From NCBI GenBank assembly GCA_902363555.1, contig CABJAM010000003.1:496001-560000 (forward strand): a stretch of DNA of 64,000 nt, written 5' to 3'. Below are positions 8,230 to 16,335 of the stretch, piece after piece. Position 1 is the stretch's first letter. The number at the start of each line of letters is the position of its first letter. Below the pieces are notes generated by a model. It was given only the letters and a program-made list of their open reading frames with translations. It had not been told where the DNA came from and ran no database searches. The position numbers and the translations under genes were made by a program. This DNA comes from Lachnospiraceae bacterium (GTDB lineage Bacteria > Bacillota > Clostridia > Lachnospirales > Lachnospiraceae).

Positions 8230-8418
8230 GTGCTTTTTTACAGGTAAAGAAAATATGGGAGGCAGCAGCACAGAAATTCGGCATTTTAGTTAATTTTATA
8301 CAGTGATTTTTGTGGAGGTTTGAGATAGACATATAACCAATATTATGGAATAATGATATTAAATAATTTCCAGAGGAAATTATAATAATGAAAAGAGAAA
8401 TGAAAAGGAGAAAGGACA

Positions 8419-10362
8419 ATGAAGGAGACAATGGAGAAGGGTATGAAAGCCATGAGCGTCCGGAGCGCAGTGCGGCTACTGTGTCTGGCGCTGGTTCTGG
8501 TACTGGTCAGCGGCGTGGGGGCTTCGGCGCTGCAGACCGACTTCGGGAACGTGGAGGTAAGTGATTTTAAGCTGCCCACAGGGGATGGACAGTGGATCAG
8601 CGGTACGCTTTACCGGCCGAGGGAGGCGTCGGCAGAACATAAGGTGCCGCTGGTGGTGACCTGTCACGGATATCTGAATAACAGCAAAATGCAGGATATT
8701 AACGGAATTGAGCTGTCCAGACGGGGAATCGCGGTCATTGCCTATGACGCCTATTACCACGGGGATTCCAGTGCGGCGGCACTTCCCATGATGGATTCTG
8801 TGGCAGCGGAAGGCATCGGAATGGTACCCGTGGTGGAATACGCGTATCATTCCCTGGATTGTGTGGATACAGACCGGATCGGCGTACTGGGCCACTCCAT
8901 GGGCGGTATGGCGGTGTGGTGTACGCTCATGTACTATGGCGGGCAATATACTCAGGCCATGGCGGCCGCCAGTCTGCCGGATTCCGACGGCGGCGAAGTT
9001 ATTACCGAGGCTGAGGCATTGGCGGCAGAGCAGCTAAATAAGGTAAAGGCCGGGATGCCCATGGGCTTTATCCAGTTTTCCACAGAGGAAACGTTTCAGT
9101 TGATCCATGCCAATGTAGGTATCGATTATGCCAAATATGATGAGGGAGGTTATAGTCTGTCCGGCGGCAATGGGGATTTATCCGGAAATTGCCCCCAAGC
9201 CCTGGCGGCTATTAATTCGGTACTTTCGGATGGAGAAAAGACGGATAGCGCCGTTATAGGGAAGTATTACGGCGATGCGTCGGAGGGAACGCTGAGGGTT
9301 GTGTATAATCCTTCGGAAATACATCCGGGAATGCATTTTTCATCCACAAGCGCTTCCTATGCGGTTGAGTTTTTTGAACAGTCCTTTGGCATGGATACTG
9401 GCGGGGCATCTTCGGATTCTGTCTGGCTTTGGAAGGAGATTTTTAATATGCTGGGGGCCGTGGGAGCACTGCTGGCTATTATTCCTTTGGCCATTCTCCT
9501 GCTTGAAGTGCCTGCTTTTCGCAGTCTTAAAGGATATGCTCCGGCACCCGCGGCGGAACTTAAGACACCGAAGGCAAAGCTGCTGTTTTGGGGCGGCTGG
9601 GTGCTTAGCTGGGTAATTTCCGGAATTTCCTTCTTCCCCATATCCAAGCTGGACGCTGTATTTTTCCCTGATCAGACCGCCTTTGGCTCATCCCGCTGGT
9701 TTGCTCAGCCATCTACGAATTTTATTATGCTGTGGGCTGTATTTAATGGACTTGTGGGGCTGATTTTGTTTTTAGTGACCCGCAGGCTGACGATGACGGA
9801 TGAGGACAGAGTGACTGTTGCCGCAGGCATTAAGATCCGTATCCCGAGTCTGATAAAAACACTGGCGCTGGCGGTCTGTGTTTTCACCGGTTTTTATGCC
9901 CTTGTGTTTGCATCAGAGTATTTCTTTGATACAGATTTCAGGTTCTGGGTGCTTGGCATTTGCCGGTTTACGGCGGATAAGCTTCCTGTAATGCTGCAAT
10001 ATGTGCCATTTTACTTTATATATTATTTTGCCATTTCCATAACGGAAAACCTTGTATACCGAGTCCGCGGGCAGAAGGAGTGGCTGAATGTGCTGCTTTG
10101 TGGTCTTGCCAATGTGCTCGGCATTGTGATCATTAATGGCGCCCAGTATATTAAGTTGTTTACGACGGGAACGGCGCTTTGGGGCGATGACCGCCTGTAC
10201 CCTATGGTGGCTCTGCCTCTGATCGTTTTGCTGTTTGTGGCGGCCTATATCAACCGGAGCCTTTATAAGGCCACAGGTAAGGTGTGGCTGGGAGCCATGG
10301 TCAATACGCTGATCATGCTGATGATCGGAGTGGCCAATACGGCGACGCTTGGGATTTTATAA
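8419..10362 (+). CDS. Alpha/beta hydrolase fused to a polytopic membrane domain
   Basis: Membrane protein of 647 aa. A signal/anchor hydrophobic segment (about residues 18-34) leads into an extracytoplasmic alpha/beta-hydrolase domain with nucleophile elbow GHSMGG (Ser160), an upstream oxyanion-type segment VTCHGYLN and HGDS. A late HPGMHF (about residue 298) could supply the catalytic His. From about residue 335 to the end there are roughly eight hydrophobic segments. The substrate is unknown. Start ATG 8419 follows the SD AAAGGAGAAAGG. It is transcribed alone or with the MarR gene 104 nt downstream. The hydrolase assignment is good; the role of the membrane half is open. Confidence 0.8.
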   Translation: MKETMEKGMKAMSVRSAVRLLCLALVLVLVSGVGASALQTDFGNVEVSDFKLPTGDGQWISGTLYRPREASAEHKVPLVVTCHGYLNNSKMQDINGIELSRRGIAVIAYDAYYHGDSSAAALPMMDSVAAEGIGMVPVVEYAYHSLDCVDTDRIGVLGHSMGGMAVWCTLMYYGGQYTQAMAAASLPDSDGGEVITEAEALAAEQLNKVKAGMPMGFIQFSTEETFQLIHANVGIDYAKYDEGGYSLSGGNGDLSGNCPQALAAINSVLSDGEKTDSAVIGKYYGDASEGTLRVVYNPSEIHPGMHFSSTSASYAVEFFEQSFGMDTGGASSDSVWLWKEIFNMLGAVGALLAIIPLAILLLEVPAFRSLKGYAPAPAAELKTPKAKLLFWGGWVLSWVISGISFFPISKLDAVFFPDQTAFGSSRWFAQPSTNFIMLWAVFNGLVGLILFLVTRRLTMTDEDRVTVAAGIKIRIPSLIKTLALAVCVFTGFYALVFASEYFFDTDFRFWVLGICRFTADKLPVMLQYVPFYFIYYFAISITENLVYRVRGQKEWLNVLLCGLANVLGIVIINGAQYIKLFTTGTALWGDDRLYPMVALPLIVLLFVAAYINRSLYKATGKVWLGAMVNTLIMLMIGVANTATLGIL

Positions 10363-10466
10363 CGGTTTCTTTACTTTGCCCTGTGCCTCTGCTATAATTA
10401 AAAAACAGGCAGGAAAGGGATTGCCCGCCCAATGTTTTAAATCGATTTTAAGGATGGTTAAAATAC

Positions 10467-10973
10467 ATGGAATTGCAGTGGATGGGGAAGTACAGGGATT
10501 TTGTTGAAAAGCTGATCAAATATGGAAATTCTTACGCACAGGCGTATAAGGTGGAAGGCGCCTATGCCACGGATATCCCGTTTTCGGCGGCACAGCTCCA
10601 GGTGATGGAATATATCCTTGAAAATGAGGAGCGAAGCCAGAATATGGCGGAGATTGCCGCCAGACTTGGTGTGATGCCCAGCGCATTTTCCAAAAATGTC
10701 AAGAAAATGGTCGATAAGGGTCTTCTGGAAAAGTATCACACAAGTGAAAACAAAAAGGATGTCATTATCCGAGTCTCGCCCCTTGGGAAGGACATTTATA
10801 AGCAATATGTCAGTTTTGCTTATGAGCATGCTTATAAAGAGATTTTTGGACTGCTGGATGAGATTCCGCAGGAATACGTAAAGCTGTTTACAAGGATACT
10901 GGAAATTTCAGCGGAGGAGACGCAGCTTAAAAAGCTTGGGGAAAAAGAAGTGACGCTTATAAAGATTCAATAG
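10467..10973 (+). CDS. MarR-family transcriptional regulator
   Basis: Winged-helix regulator (168 aa). The DNA-binding part is at about residues 40-105: FSAAQLQVMEYILEN, then a recognition-helix region AEIAARLGVMPSAFSKNVKKM, and a wing with KKDVIIRVSPLGK. Helices at both ends would form the dimer. SD AAGGATGG precedes ATG 10467. It follows the hydrolase-membrane gene in the same direction, so that gene may be its target or co-transcribed partner. No ligand can be inferred. Confidence 0.83.
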   Translation: MELQWMGKYRDFVEKLIKYGNSYAQAYKVEGAYATDIPFSAAQLQVMEYILENEERSQNMAEIAARLGVMPSAFSKNVKKMVDKGLLEKYHTSENKKDVIIRVSPLGKDIYKQYVSFAYEHAYKEIFGLLDEIPQEYVKLFTRILEISAEETQLKKLGEKEVTLIKIQ

Positions 10974-10992
10974 TGTGGAATTGTAAAAAATC

Positions 10993-11057
10993 CATAATGA
11001 GGAGTCGCCAGAATCGGTATTAGCTGGAACTGGCGATTCTTTATTATGAATTTTTTT
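10993..11057. terminator. Bidirectional terminator between marR-like and gntR-like genes
   Basis: Arms 10993-11011 and 11030-11048 form a 19-bp imperfect stem (CATAATGAGGAGTCGCCAG against CTGGCGATTCTTTATTATG). T7 follows on the plus strand (11051-11057) and a T-run follows on the minus strand, so it can end both convergent transcripts. Confidence 0.87.
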
Positions 11058-11134
11058 ACCTCGTTGACCTGCTGGCGCACCTTTGTGGTGGCTGCAGCGG
11101 TTCTGCCGGAGCGCAGCGGAGCCGGGGCTGCAAA

Positions 11135-11827
11135 CTAAATATTGATTCGATGGATCAGTTTATTGACGTAATACTGTTTAATATTTTTATAATGGATACG
11201 TATCCGTTCTTCGATTTCCGGCAGATCCTTCCGTTCGATACTTTCATAGATCGCTTTATGTTCCTGCCAGGAGCGCATGGCCAGATCCGCATCATCCAAA
11301 ATGGTGGCAATGAAGCGCTGGTTTTGCACGGATAACTGTTCATAGATGGAAGCCAGGCGCTTGTTGGCGGATGCAGTGATGATGAACTGATGAAACTTCT
11401 GATCCCACCGGGTGGACTTTAAAATGTCGTCCTCATCCAGACAGCTTTTCATATTTTTCAGGCATGTATCCAGCGATGCCAGCAGTATATCGTCAATTTT
11501 GGCGCAAAGCTGGCGGGCGGCGTAGAGCTGTAGCACTTCGATCAGGTCGTACACCTCAAGAATATCCTCGATGGAAAAACCGGCGACCGTCGCGCCCTTG
11601 CCGGGGATGAAATCCAGCAGACCTTCATGGGAAAGCTGCTGTAAGGCATTGCGGATGGGAGATCGGCTCACATTGTAAATATCGCAGAGCTTGCGCTCCA
11701 CAAGCACCGTGCCTTCCGGATATGTATTATTAAGAATGTCTCTTTTTATCTGTTGATAAGCCAGTTGCTGCTTGCTTTCGCCGGAATCTTTCAGTAATTT
11801 CATTTTATCGCTATCGGACATGTCCAT
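11135..11827 (-). CDS. GntR-family regulator with FCD domain
   Basis: FadR/FCD-type repressor (about 230 aa). The N-terminal winged helix contains AYQQIKRDILNNTYPEG, the recognition region LCDIYNVSRSPIRNALQQL and LLDFIPGKGATV. The C-terminal all-helical FCD ligand domain has ARQLCAKI, WDQKFHQFII and a late HYKNI, residues that in this family often bind a metal and a carboxylate ligand. A longer start at 11857 lies inside the repeat array and has no SD; AAAGGAG just upstream of 11827/11821 favours one of those ATGs. The gene is flanked by repeat sequence. Possible targets include the TTGGTATACCAA site at 2065-2076. Confidence 0.85.
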   Translation of the reverse strand: MDMSDSDKMKLLKDSGESKQQLAYQQIKRDILNNTYPEGTVLVERKLCDIYNVSRSPIRNALQQLSHEGLLDFIPGKGATVAGFSIEDILEVYDLIEVLQLYAARQLCAKIDDILLASLDTCLKNMKSCLDEDDILKSTRWDQKFHQFIITASANKRLASIYEQLSVQNQRFIATILDDADLAMRSWQEHKAIYESIERKDLPEIEERIRIHYKNIKQYYVNKLIHRINI

Positions 11828-11856
11828 CGACTCCTTTTTAAATATCTGCTTGTACA

Positions 11857-12040
11857 TCTATTGTCAGGGATTCCCAAAGGGAATCATTAATCTGCTCGCG
11901 CATCCCTTGTCATGGATTCCAAAAGGGAATCGTTGACCTGCTCGCACATCTCTTGTCAGGGATTCCCAAAGGGAATCGTTGACCTGCTCGCGCATCCCTT
12001 GTCATGGATTCCCAAGGGGAATCGTTGACCTGCTCGCGCA
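11857..12040 (-). repeat. Four tandem 46-bp repeats with internal hairpins in the gntR leader
   Basis: Units are 11857-11902, 11903-11948, 11949-11994 and 11995-12040. Each carries an inverted pair GATTCC(C)/GGGAATC around three bases, followed by a GTTGACCTGCTCGCGCA-type tail. Units 1 and 3 share GTCAGGGA while 2 and 4 share GTCATGGA, suggesting duplication of a 92-bp pair. A partial tail copy lies on the other side of the gene at 11061-11085. Confidence 0.95.
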
Positions 12041-12085
12041 TCAGCGCGACTCCACTTTGCGCGATCCTTTGACTGCGCCATACCT

Positions 12086-12091
12086 ATTATA
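12086..12091 (-). promoter_or_regulatory. Probable -10 box of the gntR-like gene
   Basis: Minus-strand TATAAT at 12091-12086, with a weak -35 (TTCATT) 16 bp upstream. If used, transcription starts near 12079 and the four repeats form a leader of about 240 nt. Confidence 0.45.
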
Positions 12092-12201
12092 ACAAAGGTA
12101 CTATGTAAATGAAAGCCTTAAATGAGCGTTTGAGCCATTCATAATCCAGATTTCCGGATTCCTCTGACATTTTCAGATTCCTCTGACAAGAACAGTAATC
12201 C

Positions 12202-12230
12202 TTGATTATACAAAAAAAATCGGGTAGAAT
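12202..12230 (+). promoter_or_regulatory. Promoter of the formyltransferase-like gene
   Basis: TTGATT (12202-12207), 17-bp spacer, TAGAAT (12225-12230). Confidence 0.55.
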
Positions 12231-12325
12231 ATAAAATGGTAGAAACATATCGGTTCCCATTCATTCGACTGGTGATGAGACGGGAGCTGTATCGGATTTA
12301 CAATCAGAAAGGAATGTATTGCATA

Positions 12326-13111
12326 ATGAAAATCGCATACGCAGGCATCGACCTGTTTTACCCGGCTCTTGAAGCCCTCACAGGCAGTGGCTGCGAAATC
12401 ATAAAAATATATACATGTGAGACAGATAACGAAACTGAATTTAATGTGCAGGTCATCGCCACGGCTAAGCAGCATAAAATCCCATACACCACCGCCCGAA
12501 TACGCAGGGAGGATATTTCCTGGCTGAAGTCACAGGGCTGTGAGGCTTTGATCTGTGCCGGATATTATTACCGGATACCGGTGGATCAGGACCTTTACAT
12601 GGTCAATATCCACCCGTCGTTGCTGCCTGTGGGGCGCGGCTCCTGGCCCATGCCGCAGACGATTTTACAGGAACATGCTCAAAGCGGCGTTACGATACAC
12701 AAAATGGCGGAACAGTTTGATACCGGCGACATCCTCCTTCAGGAAAGCTTTCCGGTGGCAAAGGATGAAACGTTGGAAACCTTTATGACCAAGATCCACC
12801 GTTTGCTGCCGGAGATGGTGCTGCGGCTTTTGGCGGATTTTGAAAATCTATATGCGAATGCCCGGCCTCAGGGGCCTGGCGAATACTGGAAGGCTCCAAA
12901 GGAGAAGGACTGGACCGTGGATGCTTCCATGGATATGGAACACATTGACAAAATTTTACGTGCCTTTTATGGGTATGATTGTATCTATAAAACAGGAAAT
13001 AAAACGTACCGGCTGCTGCGGGCCCGGACGGCTTTTAAGAAAGAAGGAGACGGTATTTACCTTCCCTTAAATGACGGATATATTAAAGCAGATTATGCAG
13101 AGGAGCTATAA
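12326..13111 (+). CDS. Formyltransferase-fold protein (methionyl-tRNA formyltransferase-like)
   Basis: Protein of 261 aa with the formyl-transferase fold: MKIAYAGIDLF at the start, then VNIHPSLLPVGRG carrying the Asn and His of the usual Asn-His-Asp catalytic set, and FDTGDILLQ carrying the Asp. It uses 10-formyltetrahydrofolate in known relatives (Fmt, ArnA, sugar N-formyltransferases). Its small C-terminal domain and lack of translation neighbours make housekeeping Fmt less likely; an N-formyltransferase for a sugar or small molecule is possible. An upstream ATG frame extending to 12236 lies at the promoter and is rejected. The downstream gene begins 4 nt after its stop, so the two are coupled. 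Confidence 0.75.
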   Translation: MKIAYAGIDLFYPALEALTGSGCEIIKIYTCETDNETEFNVQVIATAKQHKIPYTTARIRREDISWLKSQGCEALICAGYYYRIPVDQDLYMVNIHPSLLPVGRGSWPMPQTILQEHAQSGVTIHKMAEQFDTGDILLQESFPVAKDETLETFMTKIHRLLPEMVLRLLADFENLYANARPQGPGEYWKAPKEKDWTVDASMDMEHIDKILRAFYGYDCIYKTGNKTYRLLRARTAFKKEGDGIYLPLNDGYIKADYAEEL

Positions 13112-13115
13112 TTTT

Positions 13116-13988
13116 ATGGAATTGACACCGATTGGTTTATGTCATAAGGAACAAATTAACAGGATACGGGAAAAATACCAGCACGCCACGGCATCCCATG
13201 CGTTTGCCTCACTGTTTATATGGCAGAGAGAAATGAAGCTTTCTCTGTATCTTGAGGCGGATATGTTTGCCGTCCGCTGTGAAACCCGGGGAGAAAATAC
13301 GTGGTTTTTCCCTTGTGGCAATGGCGACCGGGTTTATGATTTTATAGAGAAGATGAAGAAAACGAAGGCATTTACGCTGTGCTATATGCGCAAGGAGGAC
13401 CGGGCTTTTCTGGAAAGCTATTTCCCGGGAGAGTTTATTATCCGGGAGCGGCCGGAGGACAGCGAATATATTTATGACCGCAGCGAACAAAACAGCCTGA
13501 CGGGTAGACGGTTTAATCAACTGCGCAATCACATCAACCGGGTTAAAAAGGATCACGAGCTTTCTGTGGTTGCCTTTGATAAAAGTTATCGGGAGGAAGC
13601 TGCAAAGATCATACGGACGTGGGAACAGATCAAAGAGGATGAGGCTCCCGGGGAAGCTACCGATGCGGATTCGTCCATGCTCCTTTTAAAATACGCGGAC
13701 GAACTGGATGTGACCGGTGTTATGATTTCTGTGGATGGCGAGCCGTATGCTATGGTGGCCGGCTTTGCGCTGAGTCCGGACTGCTATGATATATGTCTGG
13801 CAAAGCAGAAGGATTACCTGTCCGGCCTGTCCGTCTATGCCAAGCATGAATTTATCCTTTCTCTGCCGGCGTGCTATACCTCACTCAATGCCGAGGAGGA
13901 TCTGGGTATCGAAGGACTGCGTATGATGAAGCGGCAGATGAAGCCCAGCGGCATGATCGAGATGTTTGAAGGGCAGAGCGCGAAGTGA
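13116..13988 (+). CDS. DUF2156 / phosphatidylglycerol lysyltransferase-C-like acyltransferase-fold protein
   Basis: Soluble 290-aa protein resembling the C-terminal GNAT-like domain of MprF/LPG synthases (DUF2156). Recognisable stretches are HAFASLFIWQREM, GRRFNQLRNHINRVKKDH, VSVDG-like ISVDGEPYAMVAGFAL and SLNAEEDLGIEGLRMMKRQMKP near the end. It has no membrane domain, so it is not a full lipid lysyltransferase. ATG 13116 follows the SD AGGAG at 13100-13104, so I reject the longer frame overlapping the previous gene. Coupling with the formyltransferase suggests they modify the same molecule, which is inference. Confidence 0.75.
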   Translation: MELTPIGLCHKEQINRIREKYQHATASHAFASLFIWQREMKLSLYLEADMFAVRCETRGENTWFFPCGNGDRVYDFIEKMKKTKAFTLCYMRKEDRAFLESYFPGEFIIRERPEDSEYIYDRSEQNSLTGRRFNQLRNHINRVKKDHELSVVAFDKSYREEAAKIIRTWEQIKEDEAPGEATDADSSMLLLKYADELDVTGVMISVDGEPYAMVAGFALSPDCYDICLAKQKDYLSGLSVYAKHEFILSLPACYTSLNAEEDLGIEGLRMMKRQMKPSGMIEMFEGQSAK

Positions 13989-14004
13989 TATTGTTTGCAA
14001 TTTG

Positions 14005-14063
14005 AACGTGAAGTTGATATAAATGCCAATGTCAGGTGATTTATTAAACTTCGCGTTTTTTTT
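14005..14063 (+). terminator. Intrinsic terminator after the DUF2156-like gene
   Basis: AACGTGAAGTT (14005-14015) pairs with AACTTCGCGTT (14047-14057), with additional pairing of GATATAAAT/ATTTATTA inside, followed by a T-run to 14063. Confidence 0.85.
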
Positions 14064-14073
14064 ATTAAAAAGG

Positions 14074-14101
14074 TGTAACTTTTTGAAATCTCAAACGAGT
14101 A
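14074..14101 (+). promoter_or_regulatory. Probable ECF-type autoregulatory promoter of the sigma gene
   Basis: TGTAACTTTTT at 14074-14084 has the AAC core typical of ECF -35 elements and recurs as TGTAACCTTTTT ahead of the other sigma gene (52261-52272). The -10 would fall near 14096-14101. Confidence 0.5.
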
Positions 14102-14148
14102 ACAAGTAGAAAGCTTTCTAAAAGAGAAAAAAACAAAGGAGGGATACA

Positions 14149-14700
14149 ATGGAGCTGCCAAGTGATCAGGAGCTGATGCGTCTTACGGCGCTGGATGACC
14201 GTCATGCTTTTGAGGTTCTGGTTTTACGCCACCGGGAAAAGGCGCAGCACTACTGCCAGGGGCTGATCCATGACGCGGACATGGCACAGGATATAGTTCA
14301 GGACAGCTTTGCCGATGTCTATGTACAGCGGGCGGCTTACCGGTCTGATTTCTCCTTTACGACTTATTTGTACACACTCATACGCCATAAGGCCGTTGAC
14401 TATCTCAGAAAAAACGGACGTATGGAAGTTACAGAGGATGAACGGCTGCAACTTGCCATGGGTTCCGGCGGCTCGCCGGAGGAATTATTCATCGCAAAGG
14501 AATACAAAAATCAGGTGCGTAAGTGGCTGGAGCTGCTTCCCCCAAATCACCGCCAGGCACTGTATTACTACTGTGTGGATGAATTGTCCTACGATGAGAT
14601 TGCCGGTAAAATGGGAAAAAGCGTGGCGCAGATTAAAATCTATATCCATCGCGCCAGGAAAAAGCTTCAAAAGCAGAAAGGAGAGAAATCGGATGAATAA
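14149..14700 (+). CDS. ECF-type sigma-70 family RNA polymerase sigma factor
   Basis: Sigma factor of 183 aa with only regions 2 and 4. Region 2 is DADMAQDIVQDSFADVYVQR and FTTYLYTLIRHKAVDYLRK (core binding and -10 recognition). Region 4 is LLPPNHRQALYYYCVDELSYDEIAGKM with the HTH SVAQIKIYIHRARKKL. The SD AAAGGAGG precedes ATG 14149. Its stop overlaps the next gene, a membrane protein likely to act as its regulator, followed by an ABC exporter and two-component genes. It probably activates this cassette in response to envelope stress. Confidence 0.9.
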   Translation: MELPSDQELMRLTALDDRHAFEVLVLRHREKAQHYCQGLIHDADMAQDIVQDSFADVYVQRAAYRSDFSFTTYLYTLIRHKAVDYLRKNGRMEVTEDERLQLAMGSGGSPEELFIAKEYKNQVRKWLELLPPNHRQALYYYCVDELSYDEIAGKMGKSVAQIKIYIHRARKKLQKQKGEKSDE

Positions 14701-15472
14701 AACAGACAAAGATTTTCTGGATGGAATGTGGGATAAGGTCCGGGTGAAACAGGCGGATATGCAGCTTTGCCAGGCTGTGGAAGAAGATCTGGCCACCGGA
14801 TCAAAAACGGATATGATGTCCTTTATCAGGGATGCGTATTCCGGTATCGGTATACGGCAATTACTTTTTGGTATGAGCGATTGCCTGGTTGTCGCTTTGT
14901 TTATAACGCTGATCATTTTTTATGTATGCTATCACGTTGCGGGCAATTCCATTGATACGATTTACAGTATCGCCTTTTTAAGCGCACCGTGCCTTTACGG
15001 TTTCTTCTTTTTGCTTGGCTGGCAGAAGGAGAAGCAGAGCAATTCCTACGGCGTGCTGATGAGCTGTAAATATACATTTTTCCACGTGCTGGCGGCGCGG
15101 ATGCTGCTGGCAGGTGTGGCCGGGGTGGGCTTTAATCTGGCTTACCTGCTTTTGCTGATCGTAAAATATCCGGTGGAGCTTCCACGGCTGATCGTCATAA
15201 GCTTCACTTCACTAATGCTTTTCTCAATGTTGTTTGCAGCAGCCATACAAAAAGGAAAAAATATCCGTAATGCCCTGATTGTTGTGGGTGTATGGATGGC
15301 TTTAAATCTTATCGCCGCATTTAATATGCCTGCGCTTTACCAGGGATTTTTGATGCATATCCCACTGCTGGCGCTGTTTATGGCCGGTGCGGCGGCAATG
15401 CTGTTCTGGATGTATGGTCTGTACCATATGACCACGCTGTCATTTAGAAAGAAGGAGTATATCAATGCTTAG
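14693..15472 (+). CDS. Membrane protein, putative anti-sigma/ABC accessory subunit
   Basis: Protein of 259 aa with a cytoplasmic N-terminus of about 60 residues (MNKTDKDFLDGMWDKVRVKQ) and about six membrane helices. Because it overlaps the sigma gene by 8 nt and the ATPase gene by 8 nt, it is translationally coupled to both. Position suggests a sigma-sequestering membrane protein, an unusual permease-like subunit, or both; no zinc-finger anti-sigma motif is visible. ATG 14693 has the SD AAAGGAGAG; an apparent extension upstream is out of phase with the real sigma gene and is rejected. Confidence 0.72.
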   Translation: MNKTDKDFLDGMWDKVRVKQADMQLCQAVEEDLATGSKTDMMSFIRDAYSGIGIRQLLFGMSDCLVVALFITLIIFYVCYHVAGNSIDTIYSIAFLSAPCLYGFFFLLGWQKEKQSNSYGVLMSCKYTFFHVLAARMLLAGVAGVGFNLAYLLLLIVKYPVELPRLIVISFTSLMLFSMLFAAAIQKGKNIRNALIVVGVWMALNLIAAFNMPALYQGFLMHIPLLALFMAGAAAMLFWMYGLYHMTTLSFRKKEYINA

Positions 15473-16325
15473 TATAAATCATGTAACTAAAAAATATCAG
15501 AATTTTACCGCTCTTAAAAATGTGGAGCTTCATCTGGACTATGGCGTCTACGGGCTTTTAGCCCCCAATGGCGCCGGAAAGACCACATTGATGAAAATGA
15601 TCGCCACACTGCTTTTTCCCACTGAGGGAACGATCACCTATGAGGGCAGGGAAATCCAGAAGCTGGACGATAAATACCGGGAAAAGATCGGCTATCTGCC
15701 CCAGGATTTCGGCTATTATAAAGACTACACACCGGTGCGCTATCTGCGCTATCTGGGCATACTTAAAGGAATGAAAAAAAGTGAGCTGCCGGCAAGGATC
15801 GATGAGCTTTTGGAGCTGGTAGGACTTACAGACGTTAAAAATAAAAAAATGAAGCAGTTTTCCGGCGGAATGGTCCAGCGTGTCGGCATTGCCCAGGCGC
15901 TATTAAACCATCCGGAAATACTCATTTTAGACGAGCCCACGGCAGGGCTGGACCCTAAGGAGCGCATGCGGTTCCGTAAAATATTGTCCTCCCTGTCCAA
16001 GGATAAGATCGTCATCATTTCCACCCATATCGTATCGGACGTGGAGTTTATTGCCAATCATATCATAATGCTGAAAAATAAGTCCGTTTATTGCAATGAC
16101 AGTGTGGAGGACATCTGTTCCCGGCTGGACGGCATGGTTTATGAGACGAAGATTCCGGAGCAGGAGCTGCCGCAGTGGGAGCAGCGCTTCCAGGTGATCT
16201 CCCAGAGACAGGAGGGCGCTTCTCTAGTGATCCGTTTTGTGTGCCAGGATGAAGTCCGGGATAAAAACTGGGTGGTCTGCGCACCGGGGCTTGAGGATGT
16301 GTTTTTATATACGTATAAGGAATGA
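15465..16325 (+). CDS. ABC transporter ATP-binding protein (CcmA/NatA type)
   Basis: Exporter ATPase of 286 aa. Walker A APNGAGKTT (about residues 33-41), Q-loop YLPQDFGYY, signature FSGGMVQRVGIAQAL, Walker B LILDEPTAGLDP and H-loop ISTHIV are all intact. The C-terminal extension after about residue 215 is family-typical. It should pair with the permeases at 16336 and 17517 in the membrane; the sigma factor upstream and two-component genes downstream suggest export of, or resistance to, a membrane-active compound. Confidence 0.92.
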   Translation: MLSINHVTKKYQNFTALKNVELHLDYGVYGLLAPNGAGKTTLMKMIATLLFPTEGTITYEGREIQKLDDKYREKIGYLPQDFGYYKDYTPVRYLRYLGILKGMKKSELPARIDELLELVGLTDVKNKKMKQFSGGMVQRVGIAQALLNHPEILILDEPTAGLDPKERMRFRKILSSLSKDKIVIISTHIVSDVEFIANHIIMLKNKSVYCNDSVEDICSRLDGMVYETKIPEQELPQWEQRFQVISQRQEGASLVIRFVCQDEVRDKNWVVCAPGLEDVFLYTYKE

Positions 16326-16335
16326 GGTGGGCAGG

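Noticed and set aside
11857..12040. CRISPR array
   Set aside because: Repeats are directly tandem with no spacers, contain internal palindromes, and no cas genes are near.
14309..14692. Upstream extension of the 14693 membrane protein
   Set aside because: It lies out of frame inside the sigma factor coding sequence and has no membrane or domain features; ATG 14693 has a good SD.
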